The notes under the pieces: model-generated
Seen by the model: only the letters and a program-made list of their open reading frames with translations
What the model was told of the DNA's origin: nothing
Databases searched by the model: none
Program-made: the position numbers and the translations under genes
From: Ensifer adhaerens
Lineage (GTDB): Bacteria > Pseudomonadota > Alphaproteobacteria > Rhizobiales > Rhizobiaceae
Length of the DNA: 64,000 nt
Direction: 5' to 3'
Assembly: GCF_028993555.1 (NCBI RefSeq)
Contig: NZ_CP118611.1
Location: forward strand, 1,296,001 to 1,360,000
In this document: piece after piece, positions 38,872 through 47,652 of the stretch
Numbering within the stretch: the stretch's first letter is position 1
How the letters are laid out: each line of letters starts with the position of its first letter

Positions 38872-38962
38872 GCGCCATTCTAGCACGTGATACCGGTCGG
38901 TGGCGCCCCCGATGTCGAGGACGTCCGCACCTCGCCGGGGATTTGCCGCATACGCTCGAGCG

Positions 38963-39700
38963 CTAGCGGCCCATCCGCACGGCGAGTTTTCTTTCGGCCG
39001 CCTGCAGCCCGTCGTGCAGCAGCACCGCAAGTGTCGCGACGATCAGTCCACCCTGAACGACAAAAGCCAGATTGTTCGATTGCAGGCCGGCAATGATCAC
39101 TTCACCGAGGGTTTTCGCCGCGACCGTCGATCCGATCGTGGCCGTCGCCAGGCTGATGACCACAGAAAGTCGGATGCCCGCAAGGATGACCGGCATCGCC
39201 AGCGGCAATTCCACCTTAAGCAGCCGCTGGCTGCTTGTCATGCCGGCACCGCGGGCTGCCTCCATGACCGATGGCGGCAATGTCGTCAGTCCCGTCAGCG
39301 CATTCTCGAAAATCGGCAGCAGACCATAGAGAAAAAGCGCGATCAGCGTCGGCTTTTCCCCGAAACCGAAGATGGGAACGGCGAGCGCCAGAACGGCCAC
39401 CGGCGGAAAGGTTTGGCCGATATTGACCAGGCTGCGCGACAGCGGCAGGAACTCCGCACCGGATTCGCGCGTCACCAGTATCGCCAAGGCAAGCGCAACC
39501 AATGCCGCAGCAGCCACTGCGATGGCGACGGTGCGCAGATGCAGTAGCGTCAATTGCAACAGGCTGCCCTGATTGTAGATCACCGGCGCGTTCGCTTGGA
39601 CCAGCGGCCGCAGCAATGGCTCGAACCATTGCGGCTGCAGCAGGAAGGCGACCAAGACCAGGAACACGCCCAAACGAAAAAGCGTCGATAGTTTCGGCAT
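38963..39700 (-). CDS. yehW: Glycine betaine/osmoprotectant ABC transporter permease (YehW type)
   Basis: 245 residues, six membrane segments and the permease loop SVMEAARGAGMTSSQRLLKVELPLAMPVIL. Length and order match E. coli YehW (about 243) at the end of yehZYXW. The start codon overlaps the ATPase stop. It would form a heterodimeric channel with the larger YehY-like permease. The OpuBB/OpuCB proteins of Bacillus are related, so uptake of betaine, choline or a like compound is expected. Confidence 0.85.
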   Translation of the reverse strand: MPKLSTLFRLGVFLVLVAFLLQPQWFEPLLRPLVQANAPVIYNQGSLLQLTLLHLRTVAIAVAAAALVALALAILVTRESGAEFLPLSRSLVNIGQTFPPVAVLALAVPIFGFGEKPTLIALFLYGLLPIFENALTGLTTLPPSVMEAARGAGMTSSQRLLKVELPLAMPVILAGIRLSVVISLATATIGSTVAAKTLGEVIIAGLQSNNLAFVVQGGLIVATLAVLLHDGLQAAERKLAVRMGR

Positions 39701-40638
39701 CAGACTGGCCCGGCCGCCCGCTTTGCCAGCCCCTGGAGGCTGACCTTGCCGATGATCGCCCCGGCGGGATCAGCCACCGGCAGCGCGCTCCGTCCGGACC
39801 AGAGGAGTTCGGCAAGCGCTTCTCGTTGGCTGAGCGTGCTCGATATGGCCGTGCCGTCCGCCGCCCCCGGCTCGACGGCGCTCAACACCGGCTCGATCGC
39901 GAGTAGCCGATAAGGCCGCTCGCTGAGCCCGATCAGGCTTTCGACGAAAGGCGTCGCGGGCTTTAGCAGCATTTCGGCAGGCGTCGCATATTGCACCACC
40001 TTGCCCTTGTCCATGACGGCAATGCGATCCGCGAGTTGGAAAGCTTCCTCCATGTCATGGGTAACGAGAATGACCGTCGTCTCGAAATGCTTCTGGATGG
40101 CGAGAAGATCGGCCTGCGCCTTGGCGCGGATGATTGGATCCAGCGCGCCAAAGGGTTCGTCCATCAGCAGGACTTTCGGTTCGGCGGCCAAGGCCCGCGC
40201 GACGCCGACACGTTGTTGCTGGCCACCGGAAAGCTCGTGCGGAAAACGCGGTCCGAAGGCAGCCGGATCTAGCTGGAACAATTGGAGAAGCTCGTTCACC
40301 TTGGCGTCGATGCGCGAGCGTTCCCAGCCGAGCAGCGTCGGCACGGTGGCGATGTTCTGCGCGACGGTGCGATGCGGAAACAGGCCGTGCCCTTGGATCG
40401 CGTAACCGATGCGCCGCCGCAGTTCGTAGCCTGGCAGCGAGCGGTTGTCCTCGCCATCGAGACGGATCGCGCCGGATGTCGGCTCCACCAGCCGGTTGAT
40501 CATGCGCAGAAGCGTCGTCTTGCCGGATCCGGAGGTGCCGACGACGACGGTGACGGTGCGTGGTGCGATCGTAAAGCTGACGTCGTCGACGACGGCGGTC
40601 TCGCCATAGCGCTTGGTGATGTTTTCGATCTCGATCAT
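39700..40638 (-). CDS. yehX: Glycine betaine/osmoprotectant ABC transporter ATP-binding protein (YehX type)
   Basis: 312 residues. Walker A GTSGSGKTT near residue 36, signature [15 protein letters not shown], Walker B VLLMDEPFGALDPIIR, and a C-terminal region (about 240-305) with one CBS-like unit, SALPVADPAGAIIGKVSLQGL, as in OpuA/OpuB ATPases. The ATG at 40638 has AGAGG 4 bases upstream and overlaps the YehY-like stop (ATGA). The CBS unit may sense ionic strength in this family. Confidence 0.88.
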   Translation of the reverse strand: MIEIENITKRYGETAVVDDVSFTIAPRTVTVVVGTSGSGKTTLLRMINRLVEPTSGAIRLDGEDNRSLPGYELRRRIGYAIQGHGLFPHRTVAQNIATVPTLLGWERSRIDAKVNELLQLFQLDPAAFGPRFPHELSGGQQQRVGVARALAAEPKVLLMDEPFGALDPIIRAKAQADLLAIQKHFETTVILVTHDMEEAFQLADRIAVMDKGKVVQYATPAEMLLKPATPFVESLIGLSERPYRLLAIEPVLSAVEPGAADGTAISSTLSQREALAELLWSGRSALPVADPAGAIIGKVSLQGLAKRAAGPV

Positions 40639-41804
40639 GCGGCCTCTGCCTGCCTGGTGTTGGGTGTGGCCATCTCGATCACCGCATCGAGCACGATCGC
40701 TGCCGCAAAGGCGAGCACCACGGTCGGGACGGCACCGAGCAGCACCAGATCCATCGCGGTCTGGCCGACGCCCTGAAAAACGAAGACACCGAAGCCGCCG
40801 CCACCGATAAGGGCAGCGATGGTCGCAAGGCCGATGTTTTGGACGAGCACGATGCGGATCCCGGTGAGGATCACCGGAAAGGCCAGTGGAAATTCGATGC
40901 CGACCAGCCGCTGCCAATCGGTCATGCCGATGCCGCGGGCTGCGTCATTCGCATCTCTCGGAACACCGGCCAGACCGACGACGGTATTGGCGACAACCGG
41001 CAAGAGCGAATAGAGAAACAGGGCGACGAAAGCCGGCGCCACGCCGATGCCGCGAATTCCGATCGTGGCGGCGCCCGGCACGTTGGCTGCGATCCAACCG
41101 AGCGGCGCGATGAGAATGCCAAAGAGCGCGATCGACGGGATCGTCTGGATTGCGTTCAGGACACCCAGCAAGCCGTCACGCAACCGCGTGACGCGGTGGC
41201 AGAGGATACCGAGTGGAATACCGACAATGGTTGCGGCCACAAGCGAGCCCAGCGCCAAGGTCACATGCTTGCGCGCTTCCGCCCAGAACGTATCCACCCG
41301 GCTCGCATATTCCTTAAGGATGGAGAGACCATCCCAGCTGCCGGAAAGCAAAAGGATCCCGATAAAGGCGAGTACGGCGACAAGCACCACGATGCGCACG
41401 AAGGGCGTCGGACGCAGTCGTGTCAGTGCATCGGCGGCAAGCAACCCGAAGGCAAAAAGCATGATCCAGAAGCCGGAGGCCGGAGAAACACGGGCGTAGG
41501 TGTTGGCTTCGGGGGTCAGGTAGCTGGCAGCGACTCCGATCCCGAGCGCCAATACGGCCAGCGCCGCGAAGGCGGCAACGAGGCGCAGCATGGCTGGGGT
41601 GCGGATGGCCGCCACGACCACGCCTGCCAGGATCACCACCAGCACCGCCACGCTCCAGGGCTGCGGCAGGGACTCGATGATCGTCTTCACCTCGCCGGCG
41701 ACGATGCGATTGGCACGAAACGTTGCAAAAGGCCCGATGAAGGCACCGCCAAGCGCCAATGCCGCGATGATCGCTCCGAGCTTGTCAAAGCGGAGTTCAC
41801 TCAA
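40635..41804 (-). CDS. yehY: Glycine betaine/osmoprotectant ABC transporter permease (YehY type)
   Basis: 389 residues from a TTG start with GGAGGG 8 bases upstream. An N-terminal half with several hydrophobic segments (about 10-190) precedes the permease core (VTLALGSLVAATIVGIPLGIL, NDAARGIGMTDWQRLVGIEFPLAFPVIL). E. coli YehY is likewise an oversize permease of about 385 residues, which distinguishes this system from OpuB. A longer open frame upstream is rejected since it has no family similarity. Confidence 0.87.
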   Translation of the reverse strand: MSELRFDKLGAIIAALALGGAFIGPFATFRANRIVAGEVKTIIESLPQPWSVAVLVVILAGVVVAAIRTPAMLRLVAAFAALAVLALGIGVAASYLTPEANTYARVSPASGFWIMLFAFGLLAADALTRLRPTPFVRIVVLVAVLAFIGILLLSGSWDGLSILKEYASRVDTFWAEARKHVTLALGSLVAATIVGIPLGILCHRVTRLRDGLLGVLNAIQTIPSIALFGILIAPLGWIAANVPGAATIGIRGIGVAPAFVALFLYSLLPVVANTVVGLAGVPRDANDAARGIGMTDWQRLVGIEFPLAFPVILTGIRIVLVQNIGLATIAALIGGGGFGVFVFQGVGQTAMDLVLLGAVPTVVLAFAAAIVLDAVIEMATPNTRQAEAA

Positions 41805-41902
41805 ACCACATTCCCTCCCCGCCTGTGCCGGCGCAACTTCGGCACCTGCAGGCACACCCCGGAACGCCGGCCATCGGACCAGCGTCCCGGTCATCGGTCA
41901 AC

Positions 41903-42814
41903 CTATTTCAGAAAGCCGTTCTTCTTCAGGAAGTCTTCGGCAACTGCCTTTGCCGGCTCCCCTCCGACCTGCACACGTCCGTTCAGATCCTGGAGCGTTA
42001 CCAGATCGAGCTTCTCGAACACCGGCTTCAGCAGTTCCTCGATCTGCGGGTTTTCCTTGAGCACCGCCTCGCGGATGATCGGAGCCGGCTGGTAGACCGG
42101 CTGCACCGACTTGTCGTCTTCGAGAACGACGAGACCGGAAGGCGCAATGCCCCCATCGGTTCCATAGACCATCGCTGCATTGGCGCCATTCGTCTGGTTG
42201 GCCGCCGCGGCAATCGTTGCTGCGGTATCACCACCGGAAAGCGTAATCAGTTGGTCTTGCTTGAGCGTGAAACCGTAGGTCGTCTGGAAGGCCGGAAGAG
42301 CGGCGGCCGAATTCACGAACTCGGACGATGCCGCCAGTACCACCTTACCGCCGTCGGAAACATATTTGCCGAAGTCGCTGAGCGTCTTCAGCTTGTTCTC
42401 GTCCGCCACTTCCTTGCGCAAGCCGATTGCCCAGGTGTTATTGGCCGGCGACGGCGTCAGCCAGACGATCTTGTTGGCATCGTAATCGAGCTTCTTGGCG
42501 GTCTCGTAACCCTTGGCCGCGTCCTTCCAGACCGGATCGTCCGCCTTTTCGAAGAAGAAGGCGGCGTTGCCGGTGTATTCCGGATAGATGTCGATCTCGC
42601 CGGCGGTGATCGCCTTGCGCACGACCGGCGTCGCACCGAGTTGGACGCGGTCTACCGTCTTGATGTTGTTGGCATTGAGCACGGCAAGGATGATGTTGCC
42701 GAGCACGCCGCCTTCCGTGTCGATCTTCGAGGAAACGACCACATCGGCGCTCGCCGTGGCAGCGGTCAAGGTGAAGGCAAAGGCGGTTCCGATAAGCAGT
42801 CTGGTCAGGCGCAT
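41903..42814 (-). CDS. yehZ: Glycine betaine/osmoprotectant substrate-binding protein (YehZ/OsmF type)
   Basis: 303 residues. The signal peptide MRLTRLLIGTAFAFTLTAATASA is cleaved before DVVVSSKIDTEGGVLGN. GEIDIYPEYTGN near residue 83 is the hallmark of the OpuBC/OsmF/YehZ group, and the aromatic residues after it help to form the ligand cage. GAGGGAG lies 6 bases before the ATG. It is the first gene of the operon, and a 16-bp palindrome at 42937-42952 sits in its upstream region. Confidence 0.88.
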   Translation of the reverse strand: MRLTRLLIGTAFAFTLTAATASADVVVSSKIDTEGGVLGNIILAVLNANNIKTVDRVQLGATPVVRKAITAGEIDIYPEYTGNAAFFFEKADDPVWKDAAKGYETAKKLDYDANKIVWLTPSPANNTWAIGLRKEVADENKLKTLSDFGKYVSDGGKVVLAASSEFVNSAAALPAFQTTYGFTLKQDQLITLSGGDTAATIAAAANQTNGANAAMVYGTDGGIAPSGLVVLEDDKSVQPVYQPAPIIREAVLKENPQIEELLKPVFEKLDLVTLQDLNGRVQVGGEPAKAVAEDFLKKNGFLK

Positions 42815-43144
42815 GGGTTTCTCCCTCGAATTTCGATCCGCAAGTTTGATCACGGAATGTCCGCCGCGTCGGGGCAAGCCATTCCATATATGTCAGCCCC
42901 CGGCAAAAAATAGGGTTGCACGCAGAGACTGTAGCGGACGAAAAATTTCGTCAGCGACTAACACGATCGAAAGACTAGACTACTGCATCCGGCTGTGTGC
43001 GATTGAAGATTGCAATCGGCGGCATTGTCAGCCACCTTGAACAAGGCCCGCCAGAACATCCGCGTTCATTCTTGGTTGCGATGCCGCTCGACCCGACCAC
43101 TTGGGGGCTGGTGGCGGCTCGCCCGGCGAAAGTTCGGGGAATTC
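42815..43144. other. Divergent intergenic region yehZ / DUF4126
   Basis: 330 bp without a supportable gene. It holds the palindrome at 42937-42952 and presumably both divergent promoters. The DUF4126 frame stays open upstream to about 43010, but that part has no family similarity and a suitable ATG is at 43145. Confidence 0.5.
42937..42952. promoter_or_regulatory. Palindrome upstream of yehZ
   Basis: GACGAAAAATTTCGTC has 7-bp arms around AA, 122 bp before the yehZ start. It looks like a regulator site; the regulator is not known. Confidence 0.4.
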
Positions 43145-43612
43145 ATGTCGATCTATCTTCTCGCCTTGCTTATCGGCGTGGTTGCCGGCCTGCGGACGAT
43201 GACCGCACCTGCAGCCGTCAGCATTGGCGCCGCGGCCGGTTGGCTACCGCTCAGCGGCACCTGGGCAGCCTTCATGGGCTTCCGGTTCACACCCTACATC
43301 GTCGGTCTGCTGGCGCTGGTGGAGTTTGTGGGCGATCAATTGCCGAGCACGCCAAGTCGCAAGGTCCCGCAGCAGTTCGGGGCCCGCATCGTCAGCGGCG
43401 CCTTCTGCGGTGCTGTGCTCGGGACCGTTGGAGGTGCTATGTTGGGCGGATTGGCCGCCGGCGTCATCGGTGCAGTCATCGGAACGCTCGGCGGCTATGA
43501 AGCTCGCAAGCGCCTCGTTGCGACCATCGGCGGCAAGGATCTGCCGATCGCCCTTCTTGAGGACGTTGTCGCCGTTCTCCTCGCACTCTGGGTGGTGTCC
43601 TCGGTGTCATGA
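43145..43612 (+). CDS. DUF4126-family small membrane protein
   Basis: 155 residues, strongly hydrophobic. LLALLIGVVAGLRTMTAPAAVS at the start (GLRTMTAPA is the family marker), glycine-rich segments GAVLGTVGGAMLGGLAAGVIGAVIGTLGG in the middle, then a last segment ALLEDVVAVLLALWVVS. The glycine zipper pattern suggests close helix packing in the inner membrane. Its stop overlaps the start of the disulfide oxidoreductase gene by four bases (ATGA), so the two are made together. No biochemical role is known to me for DUF4126. Confidence 0.8.
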   Translation: MSIYLLALLIGVVAGLRTMTAPAAVSIGAAAGWLPLSGTWAAFMGFRFTPYIVGLLALVEFVGDQLPSTPSRKVPQQFGARIVSGAFCGAVLGTVGGAMLGGLAAGVIGAVIGTLGGYEARKRLVATIGGKDLPIALLEDVVAVLLALWVVSSVS

Positions 43613-44985
43613 CAAAACATTTCGACGCAATCATCATCGGAGCCGGCCAGGCCGGCCCATCGCTCGCCGGCCGCCTGACGGCTGCAGGAAAGACTGTCGC
43701 ATTTGTCGAGCGCAAGCACTTCGGCGGCACCTGCGTCAACACCGGCTGCATGCCGACGAAGGCGATGGTCGCAAGCGCCTACGCCGCACATCTGGCGCGG
43801 CGTGGCGCTGACTTTGGGGTGACGACCGGACCCATTTCCATCGATTTCGCTCGCGTAATGGCACGCAAGGATACGGTTCGATACACCTCCCGCAAAAACG
43901 TCGAGAGCTGGCTGAGGGGCATGGAAAACACCGTGGTCTTCGACGGCCATGCGCGCTTCGAGGGCCCGCACGCGATCCGCGTCGGCGACGAACTGCTTTC
44001 GGCCGACCAGATCTTCCTGAATGTCGGCGGGCGTGCGGCGACACCAGACTTCCCCGGGGTCGAAGACGTGCCCTATCTCACCAATGTCTCGATCATGGAT
44101 CTCGATACCCTACCCCGGCACCTGGTCGTGGTCGGGGGCAGCTATATCGGCCTCGAATTCGCGCAGATGTTCCGCCGCTTCGGCTCCGAGGTGACGGTGA
44201 TCGAAAAAGGCCCTCGCATCATCGGCCGCGAGGACGCCGACGTTTCCGACGCCATCCTCGCGATTCTGGAAAAGGAAGGCATTAAGTTCCGGCTCAATGC
44301 CGAGTGCATCCGCTTCGCCAAGCGTGGCGACGATGTCGTCGCCGGCGTCGACTGCACCGCAGGCGCACCCGAGATCAACGGCTCCCACCTGTTGCTTGCG
44401 ACCGGCCGCCGGCCGAACACCGATGACCTCGATATCGAGCGTGCCGGCGTGAAGACCGACACCCGCGGCTATGTCGAGGTCGACGAGACACTCAGGACCA
44501 ACGTGCCGCACATCTTCGCCATGGGCGATTGTAACGGCCGCGGCGCCTTCACCCATACCGCCTATAATGACTTCGAGATCATCGCGGCGAACCTGCTCGA
44601 CGGTGAAAACAGAAAGGTGAGCGATCGTATTTCGACTTACGGTCTCTTCATCGACCCACCGCTCGGCCGCGCCGGCATGACCGAAACCGAAGCACGCAAG
44701 TCAGGGCGCAAGCTGCTGATTGGCACAAGGCCAATGACCCGCGTCGGCCGCGCCGTCGAAAAGGGCGAGACCGAAGGTTTCATGAAGGTGATCGTCGACG
44801 CCGACAGCAAGGAAATTCTCGGCGCCTCGATCCTCGGAACCGGCGGCGACGAGGCGGTGCAGGGCATCCTCGACGTGATGTATGCAGGCAAGCCCTACAC
44901 GACGATCACCCACGCGGTGCACATCCATCCGACGGTGTCGGAGCTGATACCGACCGTCTTCGGCGATCTGCATCCGGCCACCTGA
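43609..44985 (+). CDS. FAD pyridine nucleotide-disulfide oxidoreductase (MerA/Lpd-like)
   Basis: 458 residues. FAD motif IIIGAGQAGPSLAGRL at residues 8-23, redox-active pair Cys42-x4-Cys47 in GGTCVNTGCMPTKAM, a second Rossmann motif VVVGGSYIGLEFAQMFRRFG for NAD(P)H, the FAD ribityl motif ATGRRPNTDDL, GDCNGRGAFTH, and the C-terminal dimer domain with HAVHIHPTVSELIPT, where His and Glu are the acid-base pair. There is no MerA heavy-metal domain and no C-terminal Cys pair, so mercury reduction is unlikely. The nearest types are RclA-like and orphan MerA-like enzymes of stress responses. Translationally coupled to DUF4126. Substrate unknown. Confidence 0.88.
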   Translation: MTKHFDAIIIGAGQAGPSLAGRLTAAGKTVAFVERKHFGGTCVNTGCMPTKAMVASAYAAHLARRGADFGVTTGPISIDFARVMARKDTVRYTSRKNVESWLRGMENTVVFDGHARFEGPHAIRVGDELLSADQIFLNVGGRAATPDFPGVEDVPYLTNVSIMDLDTLPRHLVVVGGSYIGLEFAQMFRRFGSEVTVIEKGPRIIGREDADVSDAILAILEKEGIKFRLNAECIRFAKRGDDVVAGVDCTAGAPEINGSHLLLATGRRPNTDDLDIERAGVKTDTRGYVEVDETLRTNVPHIFAMGDCNGRGAFTHTAYNDFEIIAANLLDGENRKVSDRISTYGLFIDPPLGRAGMTETEARKSGRKLLIGTRPMTRVGRAVEKGETEGFMKVIVDADSKEILGASILGTGGDEAVQGILDVMYAGKPYTTITHAVHIHPTVSELIPTVFGDLHPAT

Positions 44986-45008
44986 GCAGCCGGGTTGTTC
45001 GGCTTCGT

Positions 45009-46160
45009 TCAGACCAGCGCAGCACGCGCGAGGTGGTAGAAGTACGTTGCGCCGCGCTCGAGGATATTGTCGTTGAAGTCGTAACGGGTGGTATGCAGCC
45101 CGCTGCTGTCTCCATTGCCAATCAGCACATAGGCGCCCGGCACTTTTTCGAGCAGGAAGGAAAAGTCCTCGCTGCCCATCAGCGGCTCCGGCAATTCCAG
45201 ATAGGCGTCTGCGCCGAAGGTCTCGGCAATCACCGCGCGGGCGTCTTCGACCGCCTCGGCATCGTTGATCGTTGCGGGATAACCGACCTGCCAGTCGAAG
45301 GAGGCTTCGGCGTTGTAGCTTTCGGCCTGCAGGCGGGCGATCTGTTCGACACGCTCCTGCAATTGCTTGCGGACAGTCGGATCCATCGCGCGCATGCTGA
45401 TCTCCAGCACCGCCGTATCCGGGATGATGTTCGACGCGGAGCCTGCCTGGAACGAACCGACCGTCAGCACCGAGGGCTGGTGTGGCGACACATTGCGCGA
45501 CACCAGTGTCTGCAGCGCCATCACCACGCTGGAGCCGACGACGACGGGATCAACCGTCAGTTCCGGCTGGGCGCCGTGCCCGCCCTTGCCCTTGATCGTC
45601 AAGGTCAGCACATCGATCGACGCAGCCATCGCGCCGGCGCGGCTGGAAAACTGGCCTACCGGCAGACCTGGCCAGTTGTGCAGGGCATAGACGCGTTCGC
45701 AAGGGAAACGCTCGAACAGACCATCTTCGATCATCAGTTTGCCGCCGCCGAAATTCTCTTCGGCCGGCTGGAAGATCAGGTGGACCGTGCCGTTGAAGCT
45801 CTCGTCCTTCGACAGCGCCCAGGCAGCCCCGAGCAGCATGCTGGTGTGGCCATCGTGGCCGCAGGCATGCATCGCGCCTGGATGCTTGCTCTGATAGGCA
45901 AGCCCGGTTTCTTCCTGCATCGGCAGCGCGTCCATGTCGGCTCGGAAACCGATGGCGCGATTGCTATTGCCGCGCTTCAGCGTCGCAACAATGCCGGTCG
46001 TTGCCAGGCCACGGGTGACCTCGAAGCCCCAGGACTGCAGCAACCCGGCGACAAACTCGGAGGTCTTCACCTCGGAGAGGCCGATCTCAGGCATCTCGTG
46101 CAGCTTGTGACGGATCTCGACGAGTTCGGGCAGGAACTCAGAAAAACTAGCGTCGCGCAT
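45009..46160 (-). CDS. M20-family amidohydrolase (hippurate hydrolase/N-acyl-amino acid deacylase type)
   Basis: 383 residues. Metal-binding motifs MHACGHDGHTSMLLG near residue 100 and AEENFGGGKLM near residue 135, with a dimerisation lid from about 185 to 295 (IKGKGGHGAQPELTVDPVV). It removes acyl groups from N-acyl amino acids. It is the last gene of the eight-gene arginine-type operon, 10 bp after the ATPase gene, so it may release the amino acid from an imported conjugate. That substrate link is inferred from position. Confidence 0.88.
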   Translation of the reverse strand: MRDASFSEFLPELVEIRHKLHEMPEIGLSEVKTSEFVAGLLQSWGFEVTRGLATTGIVATLKRGNSNRAIGFRADMDALPMQEETGLAYQSKHPGAMHACGHDGHTSMLLGAAWALSKDESFNGTVHLIFQPAEENFGGGKLMIEDGLFERFPCERVYALHNWPGLPVGQFSSRAGAMAASIDVLTLTIKGKGGHGAQPELTVDPVVVGSSVVMALQTLVSRNVSPHQPSVLTVGSFQAGSASNIIPDTAVLEISMRAMDPTVRKQLQERVEQIARLQAESYNAEASFDWQVGYPATINDAEAVEDARAVIAETFGADAYLELPEPLMGSEDFSFLLEKVPGAYVLIGNGDSSGLHTTRYDFNDNILERGATYFYHLARAALV

Positions 46161-46170
46161 CGGGGCCTCC

Positions 46171-46935
46171 TCAAGCCATCTGCAGGAACTGGCGCAGGCG
46201 TGCCGATTGCGGGTCGCGCATCATCTGCGACGGCGCGCCGCGCTCTCCGACAAGGCCTTTGTGCAAGAAAATCACTTCGCTGGAGATATCACGGGCGAGC
46301 GACATTTCGTGGGTGACCATCACCATGGTGCGCCCTTCCTCAGCAAGCTTCTTGATGACGAGCAGCACCTCGTTGACCAGTTCCGGGTCGAGTGCCGAGG
46401 TCGGCTCATCGAAGAGCATGACCTCCGGCTTCATCGCCAGCGCCCGGGCGATCGCTGCGCGCTGCTGCTGACCGCCCGAGAGTTGGTTGGGATAGTGGTC
46501 GCGCTTTGGCGTGATGCCGACCTTTTCCATCAGCAGTTCGGCCTCGCCGATCGCGTCCTTGCGGGCCATGCCAAGCACATGGATGGGCCCTTCGATGATG
46601 TTTTCAAGGATGGTCTTGTGAGACCAGAGATTGAAGCTCTGGAACACCATGCCGAGACGGGTGCGGATGTGTTCAAGCTGCCGCTTGTCAGCGGCGACGA
46701 GCTTGCCGTCCTTGCCCTTGACGGTGCGAATGACCTCGCCCGAGACCGAGATCTCCCCCTGGTCGGGCGTCTCCAGATAGTTGATGCAGCGCAGAAGCGT
46801 GCTCTTGCCCGAGCCGCTGCTGCCGATCAGCGAGATGACGTCGCCGGACTTCGCCTCGAAGGAGACGCCTTTCAGCACCTCGACGGATCCGAAGCTCTTG
46901 TGAATGTTGTTCACGGAAAGCGCTGTTGCAGCCAT
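46171..46935 (-). CDS. Polar amino acid ABC transporter ATP-binding protein (HisP/AotP type)
   Basis: 254 residues. Walker A GSSGSGKST near residue 38, signature [15 protein letters not shown], Walker [17 protein letters not shown], then the H-loop VTHEM. The insertion KGKDGKLVAADKRQLEHIRTR before the Q-loop is typical of HisP-like ATPases for basic amino acids. This agrees with arginine-type cargo for the operon. It lies between the two permease genes and the M20 gene. Confidence 0.92.
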   Translation of the reverse strand: MAATALSVNNIHKSFGSVEVLKGVSFEAKSGDVISLIGSSGSGKSTLLRCINYLETPDQGEISVSGEVIRTVKGKDGKLVAADKRQLEHIRTRLGMVFQSFNLWSHKTILENIIEGPIHVLGMARKDAIGEAELLMEKVGITPKRDHYPNQLSGGQQQRAAIARALAMKPEVMLFDEPTSALDPELVNEVLLVIKKLAEEGRTMVMVTHEMSLARDISSEVIFLHKGLVGERGAPSQMMRDPQSARLRQFLQMA

Positions 46936-46950
46936 GTCCGTTCCTCCTCG

Positions 46951-47652
46951 TTATGCCTTCGCCGTGCGGTAGCGGGTAAGCCGCTTCTCAACGACGCCCA
47001 TGACGCGCGTCAGGATGAAGACGACGGTGAAATAGATGATGCCCGCGGCAATCAGCGGTTCGAAGATCAGGAGCGACTGGCGCTGCAGCATGCGCGCGGT
47101 GCCCATGACCTCAAGGATCGTGATCGTCGAGGCGAGCGACGTCGTCTTCAACAGGATGATCAGGTCACCCGTCAGCACCGGCAGGCACGAGCGAAAGGCC
47201 TGCGGCAAGGTGATGCGGCGAAGGATCATCGACGAGCGCATGCCGATCGATTTTGCCGCCTCGATCTGGCCGCGCGGGATCGCCTTGATCGCGCCGCGGA
47301 TAACTTCTGCGTTATAAGACGCCTGGTTGAGGCTCAGCGCAAAGATCGCATACCACAGGCCATCGCGCAGATAGGGCCAAAGGAAGCTGTGGCGCACCCA
47401 GGTGCCGGGCAGAATTTGCCCAAGACCGTAGTAGATCAGATAGATCTGCACCAGGAGCGGCGTACCGCGGAAGGCGAAGGTGAAGACGTAGGCGGGCACA
47501 GAAAGGATGCGGCGGCCAGAAAGCCGGGCGAGCGCCACGAGCGTGCCGATGACGAGGCCGAAGACGCCGGCAACGGCGGTTAGAAGCAGCGTGAGCGGGG
47601 TTGCCTTGATCAGGGCCGGCAGGAAGCCGATGACGTTGGAGATCGTTTCCAT
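46951..47652 (-). CDS. Polar amino acid ABC transporter permease (HisM type)
   Basis: 233 residues with five membrane segments; RGTPLLVQIYLIYYGLGQ near residue 62 and the loop EAAKSIGMRSSMILRRITLPQAFRSCLP are typical of HisM. The start overlaps the stop of the other permease by one base, so the two are coupled and form the heterodimeric channel. Confidence 0.92.
   Translation of the reverse strand: METISNVIGFLPALIKATPLTLLLTAVAGVFGLVIGTLVALARLSGRRILSVPAYVFTFAFRGTPLLVQIYLIYYGLGQILPGTWVRHSFLWPYLRDGLWYAIFALSLNQASYNAEVIRGAIKAIPRGQIEAAKSIGMRSSMILRRITLPQAFRSCLPVLTGDLIILLKTTSLASTITILEVMGTARMLQRQSLLIFEPLIAAGIIYFTVVFILTRVMGVVEKRLTRYRTAKA

Noticed and set aside
38872..39030. Longer N-terminus for the pirin-like gene
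   Set aside because: It runs into the end of the upstream permease gene and has no similarity to pirins.
40839..42913. Two long plus-strand frames (418 and 362 codons) opposite yehY and yehZ
   Set aside because: Opposite strand encodes permease and binding protein with correct lengths and signal peptide.
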